A stretch of 64,000 nucleotides of DNA from Ruegeria sp. THAF33 (GCF_009363615.1 NZ_CP045384.1:1858501-1922500); one strand, 5' to 3'. Shown: positions 44,965 to 53,911, numbered from the stretch's first letter. Notes: generated by a model from the sequence alone, not told the origin. Translations and numbers: made by a program.

Positions 44965-45694
44965 CCGTTTTTGGGATCGCGTTTGCGGCCAGAACGTATG
45001 TGTGGATGGAAAACACGACCGCGTTGGTTTTCGGCAAACGCAACAACGTCTGCCGCTCGCTTCGCAGATAAGACGCCTGACGCCGGTCCCGTATTTCGCG
45101 CGGCTCACTGGCACTTCGAGGTTGGAACAACTCCGAGTCTTCGTACCACAGGGCGTTGAAGCGCCACAGCGGGCGACCGGGTTGAATACCGTCAAACAGC
45201 CTCTGTACCCGTTTCGCGACATTGGCGTCATAGCTTTCCACGGGCACGTGGATATCAATCAGCGGCCGCATGAATTTCTCGGACAAGCGCCAACTGGCAG
45301 GAAAACACAGAATGGCACCCGTCAGAACATGCTCATTTCCCCGTTTCTGAAGAATGCAGAAGTCCTCCTGCACCAGCCTGCACAGCGTATCAAGCGGACG
45401 GTCGCGGTCGATCGCGACGGATACGCCATCCGGCCTTGCGGCCTCTGCCACGGCCGTGGGATATGTCTGCATCAGCACCAGATCCAGCAACTCCACCGCG
45501 GCAGGTTTGGCCCCAGGATCAAGCGCAAGAACATCGTCGCGCCGCTCAGACAGAATTTCTTCGCGGCGCCGCATCTGGTCGGCAAAAGCCTCATCCTGAT
45601 GCAGCCAGTTTTCCATGGTTGCCGGTTGAATACCCGGCAAAGCGCGTGGGTTTTCGACATCATACGGGATCTTGTTTTGCAGAATACGAGTCAT
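44951..45694 (-). CDS. DUF3445 / heme-dependent oxidative N-demethylase family protein
   Basis: A 247-residue protein of DUF3445, a family that includes heme-dependent oxidative N-demethylases and the heme subunit of dimethylamine monooxygenase. Family segments are ILCFPASWRLSEKFMRPL, IHVPVESYD, FNALWYED and LRSERQTLLRLPKTNAVVFSI. No partner flavodoxin or ferredoxin reductase gene is next to it, so the substrate and electron supply are unclear. It is divergent from dddP with about 120 bases between starts, so a shared control region is possible. Methylated amines and DMSP are both products of marine algae. Confidence 0.82.
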   Translation of the reverse strand: MTRILQNKIPYDVENPRALPGIQPATMENWLHQDEAFADQMRRREEILSERRDDVLALDPGAKPAAVELLDLVLMQTYPTAVAEAARPDGVSVAIDRDRPLDTLCRLVQEDFCILQKRGNEHVLTGAILCFPASWRLSEKFMRPLIDIHVPVESYDANVAKRVQRLFDGIQPGRPLWRFNALWYEDSELFQPRSASEPREIRDRRQASYLRSERQTLLRLPKTNAVVFSIHTYVLAANAIPKTENPA

Positions 45695-45817
45695 GCCGGG
45701 GGCTTAGCATGCGCAGCATTTCTTGTCGGTCGAAAACGACAACCTCGCCGTCGCATTTTTCTCAGACGATTGGTCGTGGCGGATGAATTGTAATTGGAAC
45801 AAGCAACGAGGCCAGCC

Positions 45818-47161
45818 ATGAACCAGCACTACCGAGACGCGCGCAAGATTGACCCCAGCCGTGGCACGACATTGGGCGATGGTACGCCAAACGAAAATGA
45901 CCGGATCGAGATTGGTCCGACGCAGCTTGCGTTTGACGAGTGGGCCGCCGCGGGGCTGGAACTTCCCAATCTGGCACGGATGCGGGAACACCGCTGGAAG
46001 CGGCTGACACAGGCCGTCGTGGATCGCGGCTATGGCGGTTTGCTGATTTTTGACCCGCTGAATATCCGCTATGCCACCGACAGCACGAATATGCAGCTGT
46101 GGAACACCCACAATCCGTTTCGGGCGGTTTTGCTGTGCGCGGATGGCTATATGGTGATCTGGGATTACAAGAACTCCCCCTTCCTCAGCACCTTCAACCC
46201 ACTTGTGCGCGAGCAGCGCTCGGGCGCTGACCTGTTTTACTTCGACCGGGGCGACAAGGTTGACGTGGCCGCAGATGTGTTCTCGAACGAAGTACGCGTA
46301 CTGATCGAAGAACACGGCGGCGGCAACATGCGCCTGGCCGTCGACAAGATCATGCTGCACGGATTGCGCGCGCTCGAGGCGCAGGGGTTCGACATCATGG
46401 AAGGCGAAGAGCTGACCGAGAAGACCCGCGCCGTCAAAGGGCCCGACGAAATCCTGGCCATGCGCTGCGCCAGCCATGCCTGCGAAACTGCGGTTGCCGA
46501 AATGGAACGGTTTGCCCGTGCCAATGTCGGCGACGGCAAGACCTCGGAAGATGATATCTGGGCTGTCCTTCACGCCGAAAACATCAGGCGTGGCGGTGAG
46601 TGGATCGAAACCCGCCTGCTGGCTTCGGGTCAGCGGACCAACCCATGGTTTCAGGAATGTGGCCCGCGGATTACCCAGCAGAACGAAATCATCTCGTTCG
46701 ACACCGACCTGATTGGTTCTTACGGGATTTGCATCGATATTTCTCGCAGTTGGTGGATTGGCGATCAGAAGCCGCGCGAGGACATGATCTATGCCATGCA
46801 GCACGCCCATGAACACATTTTGACCAATATGGAGATGCTCAAGCCCGGCGTGATGATCCCCGAACTGACCGCAAATTCCCACAGGCTGGACGAGAAGTTC
46901 CAGGCGCAGAAATATGGCTGTCTGATGCACGGCGTCGGGCTTTGCGATGAATGGCCGCTGGTTGCTTATCCGGACAAGGCGGTTGAAGGGGCCTACGATT
47001 ATCCGCTGGAACCCGGAATGGTCTTGTGTGTCGAAGCCTGCGTGGGCGAAGTGGGTGGCGATTTCAGCATCAAGCTGGAGGATCAGGTTCTCATAACCGA
47101 AGACGGATATGAAAACCTGACGAAATACCCCTTCGATGCCCGGTTGATGGGGCTCGAGTGA
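45818..47161 (+). CDS. dddP: Dimethylsulfoniopropionate lyase DddP
   Basis: A 447-residue M24 (creatinase/aminopeptidase P fold) protein that cleaves DMSP to dimethyl sulfide and acrylate. The metal ligands reported for Ruegeria DddP are all present at the same numbers: Asp295, Asp297, Asp307, His371, Glu406 and Glu421, and the reported catalytic Asp377 is in HGVGLCDEW. The start MNQHYRDARKIDPSRG matches the family start as I recall it, which fixes ATG 45818 rather than 45794. No other ddd gene is adjacent, so acrylate handling must be coded elsewhere. A weak GAGG precedes the start. Confidence 0.95.
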   Translation: MNQHYRDARKIDPSRGTTLGDGTPNENDRIEIGPTQLAFDEWAAAGLELPNLARMREHRWKRLTQAVVDRGYGGLLIFDPLNIRYATDSTNMQLWNTHNPFRAVLLCADGYMVIWDYKNSPFLSTFNPLVREQRSGADLFYFDRGDKVDVAADVFSNEVRVLIEEHGGGNMRLAVDKIMLHGLRALEAQGFDIMEGEELTEKTRAVKGPDEILAMRCASHACETAVAEMERFARANVGDGKTSEDDIWAVLHAENIRRGGEWIETRLLASGQRTNPWFQECGPRITQQNEIISFDTDLIGSYGICIDISRSWWIGDQKPREDMIYAMQHAHEHILTNMEMLKPGVMIPELTANSHRLDEKFQAQKYGCLMHGVGLCDEWPLVAYPDKAVEGAYDYPLEPGMVLCVEACVGEVGGDFSIKLEDQVLITEDGYENLTKYPFDARLMGLE

Positions 47162-47171
47162 GGCCGGCGCC

Positions 47172-47366
47172 TCATTCTGACCAATGAGACCGGCGCACGT
47201 TGCCGTGCCAGTCTTCGACAGTTGGACTTACCTGAGCCTGCGGCCCGCTGAAAACTGCGGGCCGGGATTGCCCGACGGCAAAACCCACGAGGCCAGCCAG
47301 AACAATCGCCATGACTGTACCGGGAAGTATCTTTGGAAGGTGTGCGGCAGCGTCTGCATGTGCCAT
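47172..47366 (-). CDS. Small single-helix membrane protein
   Basis: A 64-residue protein. AGGAG six bases before ATG 47366 marks the start clearly; the longer frame to 47483 is not needed. One hydrophobic helix (about 13-31, GTVMAIVLAGLVGFAVG) is followed by a polar tail of about 30 residues ending VRRSHWSE. Unknown function. It is convergent with dddP, 10 bases from its stop. Confidence 0.65.
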   Translation of the reverse strand: MAHADAAAHLPKILPGTVMAIVLAGLVGFAVGQSRPAVFSGPQAQVSPTVEDWHGNVRRSHWSE

Positions 47367-47640
47367 CTGCGTCTCCTTTATCAATTGCTGTAGGCCGTAG
47401 ATGGGCCTGATTGCGACATAAGTGAAACGAATGTTTGTTCGGTTTTGCATCACACACATTGATGGAGCGCCAAACACCCCCAATTAGCGGCCACGCCTGT
47501 CACCGCCCGTGGCATCTTTCGGATTGCAAGACGCTCGCTTGGTTCTCACCTTCCCGTGACGCGTTTGACATAAGGGTTGTGACCCGGCGGGCTTGACCAC
47601 AGTATTGGGGATGTTTCCCCGAACCGTTCAAGGAGCCGAC

Positions 47641-48855
47641 ATGCCCACGGAACGCATCACTTTTGCCGGACATGACGGCAGCCAATTGGCCGCGCGGCTG
47701 GATTTGCCGGATGGTCCGGTCCTTGCGACGGCCCTGTTTGCCCATTGCTTCACCTGTTCCAAGGACATACCTGCGGCCCGGCGCATTTCGGCCCGCCTGG
47801 CGGCCATGGGAATTGCAGTGCTTCGGTTCGACTTTACCGGCCTGGGTCATTCCGAAGGAGAATTCGCCAACACGACTTTCACGTCGAATGTCGAGGACCT
47901 GATCTCGGCCGCGCAATATCTGGCCGGACGAAACATGGCCCCTGCCCTTCTGATCGGTCACTCGCTTGGCGGTGCGGCGGTTTTGCGGGCGCGTGCCGGA
48001 ATTCCGACGGTCAAGGCCGTGGTCACCTTGGGCGCACCGGCGGATCCCGGCCACGTGTCCCATCATTTCGAGGATGCCCTGCCCCAGATCGAACAGGAGG
48101 GCAGCGCCGAGGTCACCTTGGGCGGGCGCCCGTTTCGAATTGGCAAAGCGTTCGTGGATGACATTGCGGGATCGGCCCTGTCTGCCTCGATCGCTGATCT
48201 CAAGGCCGCTTTGCTGATCCTGCACGCTCCTCGGGACGAAACGGTCAGTATCGACAACGCAAGCACCATCTTTCTGGCTGCAAAGCACCCAAAAAGCTTC
48301 GTCACCCTCGACGATGCCGATCACCTGATCACACGGGCCTCTGATGCTGAATATGCCGCGGATGTCATCTCGGCTTGGGTCTCGCGCTACCTGAAACTTT
48401 GCCCCCCCGCGCCACCCCCGGGTGCGCCGGAAGGTGTCGTTCGCGTGACAGAGGCGGATCCGAATGGCTTCATGCAGGATATTCAGGCCGGCCCGCACCA
48501 TCATGCGGTTGCAGATGAGCCTGCCTCTTATGGCGGCACGGATAAGGGCATGTCGCCTTATGGCTTTGTCTCATCCGGCCTCGGCGCCTGCACGTCCATG
48601 ACGATAAGGATGTATGCGCGCCGCAAAAAATGGCCGCTGACCAGTGTCAGCGTCGATGTCTGCCATGACAAAGTTCATGCTCAGGATGCCGGTTTGGCAA
48701 ATGAGGGCAAAGTGGATCAGTTCCGCCGCAAAATCCGCCTGAGCGGCCCGCTTGATCAGGAACAAAAACAGCGCCTGCTGGAAATCGCAGACAAATGCCC
48801 GGTTCACCGGACACTTGAAGGCTCGGCGCATATCACGACCGAACTTCTTACCTGA
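47641..48855 (+). CDS. Alpha/beta-hydrolase-OsmC fusion protein
   Basis: A 404-residue two-domain protein. Residues about 1-255 are an alpha/beta hydrolase (nucleophile Ser108 in GHSLGG, with later Asp and His in HAPRDETV and DDADHL). Residues about 270-404 are an OsmC/YhfA-type thiol peroxidase-like domain with the two cysteines in GLGACTSMT and KCPVHRTLEG. This fusion is known in proteobacteria and is usually tied to hydroperoxide or thioester handling. AAGGAG precedes ATG 47641. Confidence 0.92.
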   Translation: MPTERITFAGHDGSQLAARLDLPDGPVLATALFAHCFTCSKDIPAARRISARLAAMGIAVLRFDFTGLGHSEGEFANTTFTSNVEDLISAAQYLAGRNMAPALLIGHSLGGAAVLRARAGIPTVKAVVTLGAPADPGHVSHHFEDALPQIEQEGSAEVTLGGRPFRIGKAFVDDIAGSALSASIADLKAALLILHAPRDETVSIDNASTIFLAAKHPKSFVTLDDADHLITRASDAEYAADVISAWVSRYLKLCPPAPPPGAPEGVVRVTEADPNGFMQDIQAGPHHHAVADEPASYGGTDKGMSPYGFVSSGLGACTSMTIRMYARRKKWPLTSVSVDVCHDKVHAQDAGLANEGKVDQFRRKIRLSGPLDQEQKQRLLEIADKCPVHRTLEGSAHITTELLT

Positions 48856-48856
48856 G

Positions 48857-48883
48857 AAAAGGCCGCCGGACAGGCGGCCTTTT
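48857..48883 (+). terminator. Terminator after the hydrolase-OsmC gene
   Basis: AAAAGGCCGCC and GGCGGCCTTTT form a symmetrical stem of about 11 bp. With A residues on one side and T on the other, it can work for this gene and for the convergent lipoprotein gene. Confidence 0.85.
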
Positions 48884-48885
48884 GA

Positions 48886-49215
48886 TTATCTGCGGCGAGG
48901 TGCCGGGCGATGGATCGGTGGCCGCGCGGCAGGTGGCCGGGCCACCGGGGGTCGCGGCCGTGCAGGCGGTTTGGCAACCGGTGGATTCGGACGCTCGGGA
49001 CGCACGGGCCGATCAGGTCGATTTGGGCGGTCCGGGCGGTCGATATCAACATTCACATCGACATCGCGATAGTAATCGTTCCACAGCATCGAGTCATAGA
49101 ACGGGTCATACCCGTATCCGACGCCGACCGTTACGCCGTCACAGGCCGACAACGTCAAAGTCGCGGCCCCCAGCCCCAATGCGAGGGAAATCCGTTTGAT
49201 CAGTCCAATGCGCAT
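48886..49215 (-). CDS. Proline-rich repeat lipoprotein
   Basis: A 109-residue lipoprotein: signal peptide with LSAC lipobox (Cys25), a short Gly/Tyr/Asp segment (GVGYGYDPFYDSMLWNDYY), then about 55 residues of Arg-Pro repeats such as RPDRPNRPDRP and KPPARPRPPVARP. Such basic, stiff Pro-rich regions often span the periplasm or touch peptidoglycan. Function unknown. A repeat-length change would be easy here. Confidence 0.7.
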   Translation of the reverse strand: MRIGLIKRISLALGLGAATLTLSACDGVTVGVGYGYDPFYDSMLWNDYYRDVDVNVDIDRPDRPNRPDRPVRPERPNPPVAKPPARPRPPVARPPAARPPIHRPAPRRR

Positions 49216-49225
49216 CTTGCCCCCC

Positions 49226-49786
49226 TCACAGAAGCGACCGGAACGACGCGAAAACGGCGTTCAAATCTTCGGCGAAATCCGGGTCTGCCCCGTCCCGCAG
49301 GATGGCAACAGCTATGGCGACACGGTTGCGCGGCAAATCAATGACAGTGGCCGTGAAGTTCACCCCCTTGCCATCGCGGCGCCCCGTCCCCCGAAAGACA
49401 CGGGCGGGCAACCCGCCGATGCGGGTGTCGCTGGTGCTGGTAAGGGTCGGGTCTTTGACCAGAAACTTGTCGATGTCCTGCAAGTAGCGGACCCCATCCT
49501 GAATGGTTGCAACCCCTGAAGGTGAAACAAACCCCATCCAGACGTTGTCGTCCGTTACGGGGCGCAGCCCCATGACCCGAGCCACCGCACGCGGATCATC
49601 CAACCCGGTGTCTTCGATCTCACGCGGGCCGCCAGTGCGCAGCACCCAGAAATCGGGCACGTCGAATCTAAACAGAGCGCGACCATCCTCGGTATATGTC
49701 ACCGGAGTGTCGGCCAGTGCTGATCCTGCCCCACCCAGCCAGACAGCGGCGCAAGCGGCAAGAATTGGAGATGATAATAAACGCAT
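49226..49786 (-). CDS. Exported protein of unknown function
   Basis: A 186-residue secreted protein with a signal peptide of about 25 residues (AACAAVWLGGAGSALA). The mature part looks like a small alpha-beta fold with FDVPDFWVLRTGG near the start and RVAIAVAILRDGAD near the end, as in exported proteins of the DUF1795/PsbP-like type, but I cannot name the family with confidence. It lies 10 bases upstream of the lipoprotein gene on the same strand, so the two are probably co-transcribed. Confidence 0.75.
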   Translation of the reverse strand: MRLLSSPILAACAAVWLGGAGSALADTPVTYTEDGRALFRFDVPDFWVLRTGGPREIEDTGLDDPRAVARVMGLRPVTDDNVWMGFVSPSGVATIQDGVRYLQDIDKFLVKDPTLTSTSDTRIGGLPARVFRGTGRRDGKGVNFTATVIDLPRNRVAIAVAILRDGADPDFAEDLNAVFASFRSLL

Positions 49787-49960
49787 ATCTCAATAACCTG
49801 ATGATTTCTTCGCCCTCAGCTTGACCGCTGAAAGCGCGACTTGTCCAGCACTGCGTTGCAAAGACCCAGGAAAACCGCGTTCAGGTATTTCCCTTCCCCT
49901 CACATGTCGCCAGACTCTTGCAAGCATCACGCCCCAGTTTTTCAGACAAATACATGAGTT

Positions 49961-50305
49961 CTATTTCGCATAGACCCCGACGGTCTGGCCGCCCGCATCA
50001 TCAACGAAACGGATCGCGTCCCCGTTTTGCCAGACGTCATAGCAGGCCCACAAATCGGAAGGTGGCCATATCGAGCAGTATTGATCCCCTCTCACCGCCC
50101 AGCGCCCGACACTGGGCCCGCCCGAAAAATACTGCGTGGTCATGCTGGCTTCGAAAACCTGCCAAACACCCGAGCCGTATTCCAGCTTCTTGCCCGCCAA
50201 GGCTGACAGGATTTCCTCTCCGGGCAGTTTCTGGAAGTCTCCGGCCGTCAAAACACCCGGCCAAAGGGCGAAAATCAGGGCAAACCGTCTCATACCTGCT
50301 CTCAC
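49961..50305 (-). CDS. Small exported protein of unknown function
   Basis: A 114-residue protein with a signal peptide (RRFALIFALWPGVLTA) and a mature part of about 95 residues with several aromatic residues and two cysteines (YCSIW, WACYDVW) that could form a disulfide. The start is GTG 50305, where AGGGA lies seven bases upstream; ATG 50293 is an alternative. Divergent from purB. No family recognised. Confidence 0.65.
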   Translation of the reverse strand: MRAGMRRFALIFALWPGVLTAGDFQKLPGEEILSALAGKKLEYGSGVWQVFEASMTTQYFSGGPSVGRWAVRGDQYCSIWPPSDLWACYDVWQNGDAIRFVDDAGGQTVGVYAK

Positions 50306-50381
50306 ATCTTGTTCCCTTGCGCACAGGCGGCTAAACCCCGCGCCAACGCCTCATCCCAATCACATAAAGGTGCTGCCGCCA

Positions 50382-51686
50382 ATGATTCCCCGTTATTCCC
50401 GTCCTGACATGGTTGCCATCTGGTCGCCCGAAACCAAGTTTCGCATCTGGTTCGAAATCGAGGCGCATGCCTGCGATGCCATGGCCGATCTGGGCGTGAT
50501 CCCGCGCGAGAATGCAGAAGCCGTCTGGAAAGCCAAGGACGTGGAATTCGACGTCGCCCGCATCGACGAGATCGAAGCCGTCACCAAGCATGACGTCATC
50601 GCCTTTCTGACCCATCTCGCCGAACATGTCGGCAGTGAAGAGGCCCGGTTCGTGCACCAGGGCATGACCAGTTCGGACGTGTTGGACACCTGCTTCAACG
50701 TCCAGCTGACGCGTGCAGCGGACCTTCTGATCGCCGATCTCGAAGGGCTTTTGGCAGCGCTCAAGCGCCGTGCGTTTGAACACAAGGACACGGTTCGCAT
50801 CGGCCGCAGCCACGGTATCCACGCAGAGCCCACGACAATGGGCCTGACCTTTGCCCGGTTCTATGCCGAGATGGACCGCAACCTGTCCCGTATGCGCGAC
50901 GCCCGTGCGGAAATCGCAACTGGGGCCATCAGCGGCGCCGTCGGAACATTTGCCAATATCGATCCCGCCGTCGAGGAACATGTTTGTGACAAACTGGGCC
51001 TTGTGCCCGAACCGATCAGCACCCAAGTGATCCCGCGTGATCGCCATGCGGCCTTCTTTGCGACGCTTGGCGTCATCGCCAGCAGCATCGAAAACATCGC
51101 CATCGAAATCCGCCACATGCAGCGGACCGAGGTTTTGGAGGGCGCAGAATTCTTCTCGATGGGCCAGAAAGGCTCGTCCGCCATGCCACACAAGAAAAAC
51201 CCGGTACTGACCGAGAACCTGACCGGGCTGGCCCGCATGGTACGCGCGGCAGTGATCCCGGCAATGGAGAATGTCGCGCTCTGGCATGAACGCGACATCT
51301 CGCATTCCTCGGTCGAGCGCATGATCGGTCCGGATGCCACGATTACACTGGATTTTGCGCTGGCCCGTCTGACCGGTGTGATCGACAAGATGCTGATCTT
51401 CCCCGAAAACATGCTGGAAAACATGAACAAATTCCCCGGTCTTGTCATGAGCCAGCGTGTTTTGCTGGCTCTGACCCAGGCAGGGGTCAGCCGTGAGGAC
51501 GCCTATGCCATGGTCCAGCGCAACGCGCTGAAGGTTTGGGAACACCGCACCGATTTCAAACAGGAACTGCTGGCGGACGCCGATGTAACTGCCGCGCTCA
51601 GCCCCGAAGAAATCGAAGAGAAATTCGACCTCGGCTATCACACCAAACACATTGATACGATCTTCGCCCGGGTATTCGGCGAATAA
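50382..51686 (+). CDS. purB: Adenylosuccinate lyase
   Basis: A 434-residue fumarase-superfamily lyase that acts twice in purine synthesis, on SAICAR and adenylosuccinate. The signature GSSAMPHKKNP with the catalytic Ser loop and the HEPTT-type GRSHGIHAEPTTMG segment are clear. The start at 50382 gives the typical MIPRYSRPDMVAIWS opening; the open frame continues upstream to 50136 inside other sequence. Followed by a strong terminator. Confidence 0.97.
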   Translation: MIPRYSRPDMVAIWSPETKFRIWFEIEAHACDAMADLGVIPRENAEAVWKAKDVEFDVARIDEIEAVTKHDVIAFLTHLAEHVGSEEARFVHQGMTSSDVLDTCFNVQLTRAADLLIADLEGLLAALKRRAFEHKDTVRIGRSHGIHAEPTTMGLTFARFYAEMDRNLSRMRDARAEIATGAISGAVGTFANIDPAVEEHVCDKLGLVPEPISTQVIPRDRHAAFFATLGVIASSIENIAIEIRHMQRTEVLEGAEFFSMGQKGSSAMPHKKNPVLTENLTGLARMVRAAVIPAMENVALWHERDISHSSVERMIGPDATITLDFALARLTGVIDKMLIFPENMLENMNKFPGLVMSQRVLLALTQAGVSREDAYAMVQRNALKVWEHRTDFKQELLADADVTAALSPEEIEEKFDLGYHTKHIDTIFARVFGE

Positions 51687-51712
51687 CGTAGGTCTCGACG
51701 CCGCCTTCCCAC

Positions 51713-51750
51713 GGCCCGGTCTGCATTTCACAGGCCGGGCCTTGTTTTTT
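51713..51750 (+). terminator. Terminator after purB
   Basis: GGCCCGG (51713-51719) and CCGGGCC (51735-51741) pair around a 15-base loop, followed by TTGTTTTTT. Confidence 0.8.
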
Positions 51751-51804
51751 GCCAGACTGCCCGAAATCGGTTATTCTGTGGATGTTTTTTTGGGGAGAGG
51801 CACC

Positions 51805-51957
51805 ATGATCCGTACCGTTCTTTGCTCGCTTGCACTTGTTTGCGTGGCATCTTCCGGCCTTGCATGCAGCGGGCATTCCAAACAGACGCAATCCTGCGCA
51901 CCCGGCACAACCTGGGACACTGAAACGCAAAGCTGCGCGAAATCGGTCAACAGCTGA
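51805..51957 (+). CDS. 50-residue exported cysteine-loop protein
   Basis: A very short exported protein: signal peptide of about 20 residues (VLCSLALVCVASSGLA) and a mature part of 30 residues with three cysteines. It contains the pattern C-x2-G-x2-W-D-x5-C (CAPGTTWDTETQSC), also found in the next gene. GGGGAGAGG precedes the ATG, which supports expression. Function unknown. Confidence 0.65.
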   Translation: MIRTVLCSLALVCVASSGLACSGHSKQTQSCAPGTTWDTETQSCAKSVNS

Positions 51958-52060
51958 CGAATTTCTGTCCGACTTGTGAATAAAAGCAACCGTTCCACTG
52001 TTAGCTTTTTTGTAGATCGCACTATGATTTTGTGAGCAGCCCCGAGAACGGAGTAAGAAT

Positions 52061-52603
52061 ATGCGCCTTTTGTTAGCTTCAGCCCTCGCTTTGCAGGCCT
52101 TCGCCTTTGCCCCGGTGGTCCACGCCGCAGGCGGCGACAGCAGCAGCCCGCCGAAACCGACGAATACGACCAAGAAATGTTTGTTCGGTCGGGTCTATGA
52201 CGAAGCCAGAGGCCGGTGCGTCAAACCCAACAAAACCAACCTGTCGGAAGATCAGCTTTACGACGCCGTCCGCGAACTGGCCTATGACGGGCAATACGGG
52301 CACGCGCAGGATATCCTGCGGATCATGGATCAGGACGACGACCGTGTGCTGACCTATTGGGGCTTTACCTACCGCAAGATGGGCGAGCTGGAGCTGGCGA
52401 ACGTCTTTTACCAGAATGCCATCAATTCCAATCCCGACAATCTTCTGGCGCGCAGCTACATGGCGCAAGGCTTTGTAACCGAAGGCAAAACCGATCTGGC
52501 AATCGAGCAATGGCGCGAGATCAAGGCCCGCGGCGGCGAAGGGACCTGGGCCGAGACGTCTCTGCGCGAGGCCATCCGGACAGGGTTGACCTACAGCTAC
52601 TGA
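52061..52603 (+). CDS. Exported TPR-repeat protein with N-terminal cysteine loop
   Basis: A 180-residue periplasmic protein. After a 22-residue signal peptide comes a Ser/Pro/Thr stretch, then C-x2-G-x2-Y-D-x5-C (CLFGRVYDEARGRC at about 40-53), and then two to three tetratricopeptide-like repeats (ELANVFYQNAINSNPDNLLA). TPR domains bind partner proteins. Neighbouring gene 51805 shares the cysteine motif. No named family recognised. Confidence 0.8.
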   Translation: MRLLLASALALQAFAFAPVVHAAGGDSSSPPKPTNTTKKCLFGRVYDEARGRCVKPNKTNLSEDQLYDAVRELAYDGQYGHAQDILRIMDQDDDRVLTYWGFTYRKMGELELANVFYQNAINSNPDNLLARSYMAQGFVTEGKTDLAIEQWREIKARGGEGTWAETSLREAIRTGLTYSY

Positions 52604-52672
52604 GGTTCAGGGTTATTTAACCCAACTCCCGCTAATCTGCCCGTGGTTCGGAAAATTTGGCATTACGGGCAG

Positions 52673-53773
52673 ATGCAGGACACAAACGCTTTGATACAAA
52701 TGGCAAATGGGGGGTCTGCCCCACTTGCCGCGGGGGATGAACACGCGCCGCAAGTCGTTCCGCGCACATTGACCGGTAGTCAAAAAGCGGCCGTTGTCGT
52801 GCGCCTTCTGTTGAACGAGGGCGCCGATATTCCACTTGAGGAATTGCCTGACGACCTGCAAGAGACATTGACCCATCAACTTGGGCAAATGGGCCTTGTG
52901 GATCGTGTAACCCTGGGCGCAGTGGCCCGGGAATTCAGCGACGCTCTGGACAATGTCGGGCTGGCTTTTCCACATGGGCTTGCAGGTGCATTGGATGCGG
53001 TGAACGGAAAGATCGCACCATCGACGGCCGCGCGCCTGCGCAAGCTTGCCGGGGTGCGCCAGATCGGCGATCCTTGGCAACGCCTGCGTGACGTATCCGT
53101 TGAGGATCTTGCCAAAATGGCCCAGTCGGAAAGCACCGAGGTGGCGGCCGTCATGCTTTCAAAGATGGATACCGCACAGGCGGCGCAGATGCTGGCCCAT
53201 ATGCCGGGCCCGGTTGCGCGGCGCATTACCTATGCCATCTCGAAAACAACAAATGTCACCCCCGAAGCGGTCGAACGTATTGGCTGGTCGCTGGCCGCGC
53301 AACTGGATCAGCGGCCTGCTCAGGCTTTCGACAATGGTCCCGACGCACGCGTGGGCGCGATCCTGAACCAGTCGGCGGCCGCAACACGCGACGACTTGTT
53401 GAACGCATTGGACGAAGACGACGCCGAATTTGCGGATCTGGTACGCCAATCGATCTTCACTTTTGCCCATATCCCAAGCCGTATCGCGGCCCGCGATGTT
53501 CCCGCCATCCTGCGTGAAGTGGAACAGCCGGTTCTTGTCACCGCATTGGCAGGTGCCGCCGCAAATGATGACAAGGCCTCCGTTGAATTCATTCTGTCAA
53601 ACATTTCGTCCCGCATGGCCGATAATCTGCGCGAGGAAATGGCCGAACGTGGGCGCGTCAAACAATCGGAAGCCGAAGATGCCATGACACAGGTCGTGGC
53701 CGCCATTCGCGTTCTGGTCGATGCCGGTTCCATTGTTCTGATCGAAAGCGATGACGAGGAAGATGCAGCCTGA
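52673..53773 (+). CDS. fliG: Flagellar motor switch protein FliG
   Basis: A 366-residue FliG, the rotor protein that contacts the stator MotA and sets torque. The N-terminal domain opens LTGSQKAAVVVRLLL; the middle armadillo part covers about 110-215; the C-terminal torque domain contains LVRQSIFTFAHIPS and LREEMAERGRVKQSEAEDA. The acidic tail (SDDEEDAA) is a little unusual. ATG 52673 is preferred to GTG 52643. No other flagellar gene is in the window, so it stands apart from any main flagellar cluster. Confidence 0.85.
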   Translation: MQDTNALIQMANGGSAPLAAGDEHAPQVVPRTLTGSQKAAVVVRLLLNEGADIPLEELPDDLQETLTHQLGQMGLVDRVTLGAVAREFSDALDNVGLAFPHGLAGALDAVNGKIAPSTAARLRKLAGVRQIGDPWQRLRDVSVEDLAKMAQSESTEVAAVMLSKMDTAQAAQMLAHMPGPVARRITYAISKTTNVTPEAVERIGWSLAAQLDQRPAQAFDNGPDARVGAILNQSAAATRDDLLNALDEDDAEFADLVRQSIFTFAHIPSRIAARDVPAILREVEQPVLVTALAGAAANDDKASVEFILSNISSRMADNLREEMAERGRVKQSEAEDAMTQVVAAIRVLVDAGSIVLIESDDEEDAA

Positions 53774-53911
53774 CCCCGCGAACCCACGAGTATTGCGCGA
53801 TCCGGCCACCTGCTGCGGGTTCAGGTTTTCCGCCCGTCTGGGCGCTTGAGCTTGCAGGCATCGGGCTGTATGTCTTTCTCAGCAATTCGCAACACGCGGT
53901 GAGACACCTCC

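Noticed and set aside
50331..51731. A 466-codon minus-strand open frame opposite purB.
   Set aside because: His/Asp/Gly/Val-rich sequence typical of the antisense of a conserved gene; purB is certain on the other strand.
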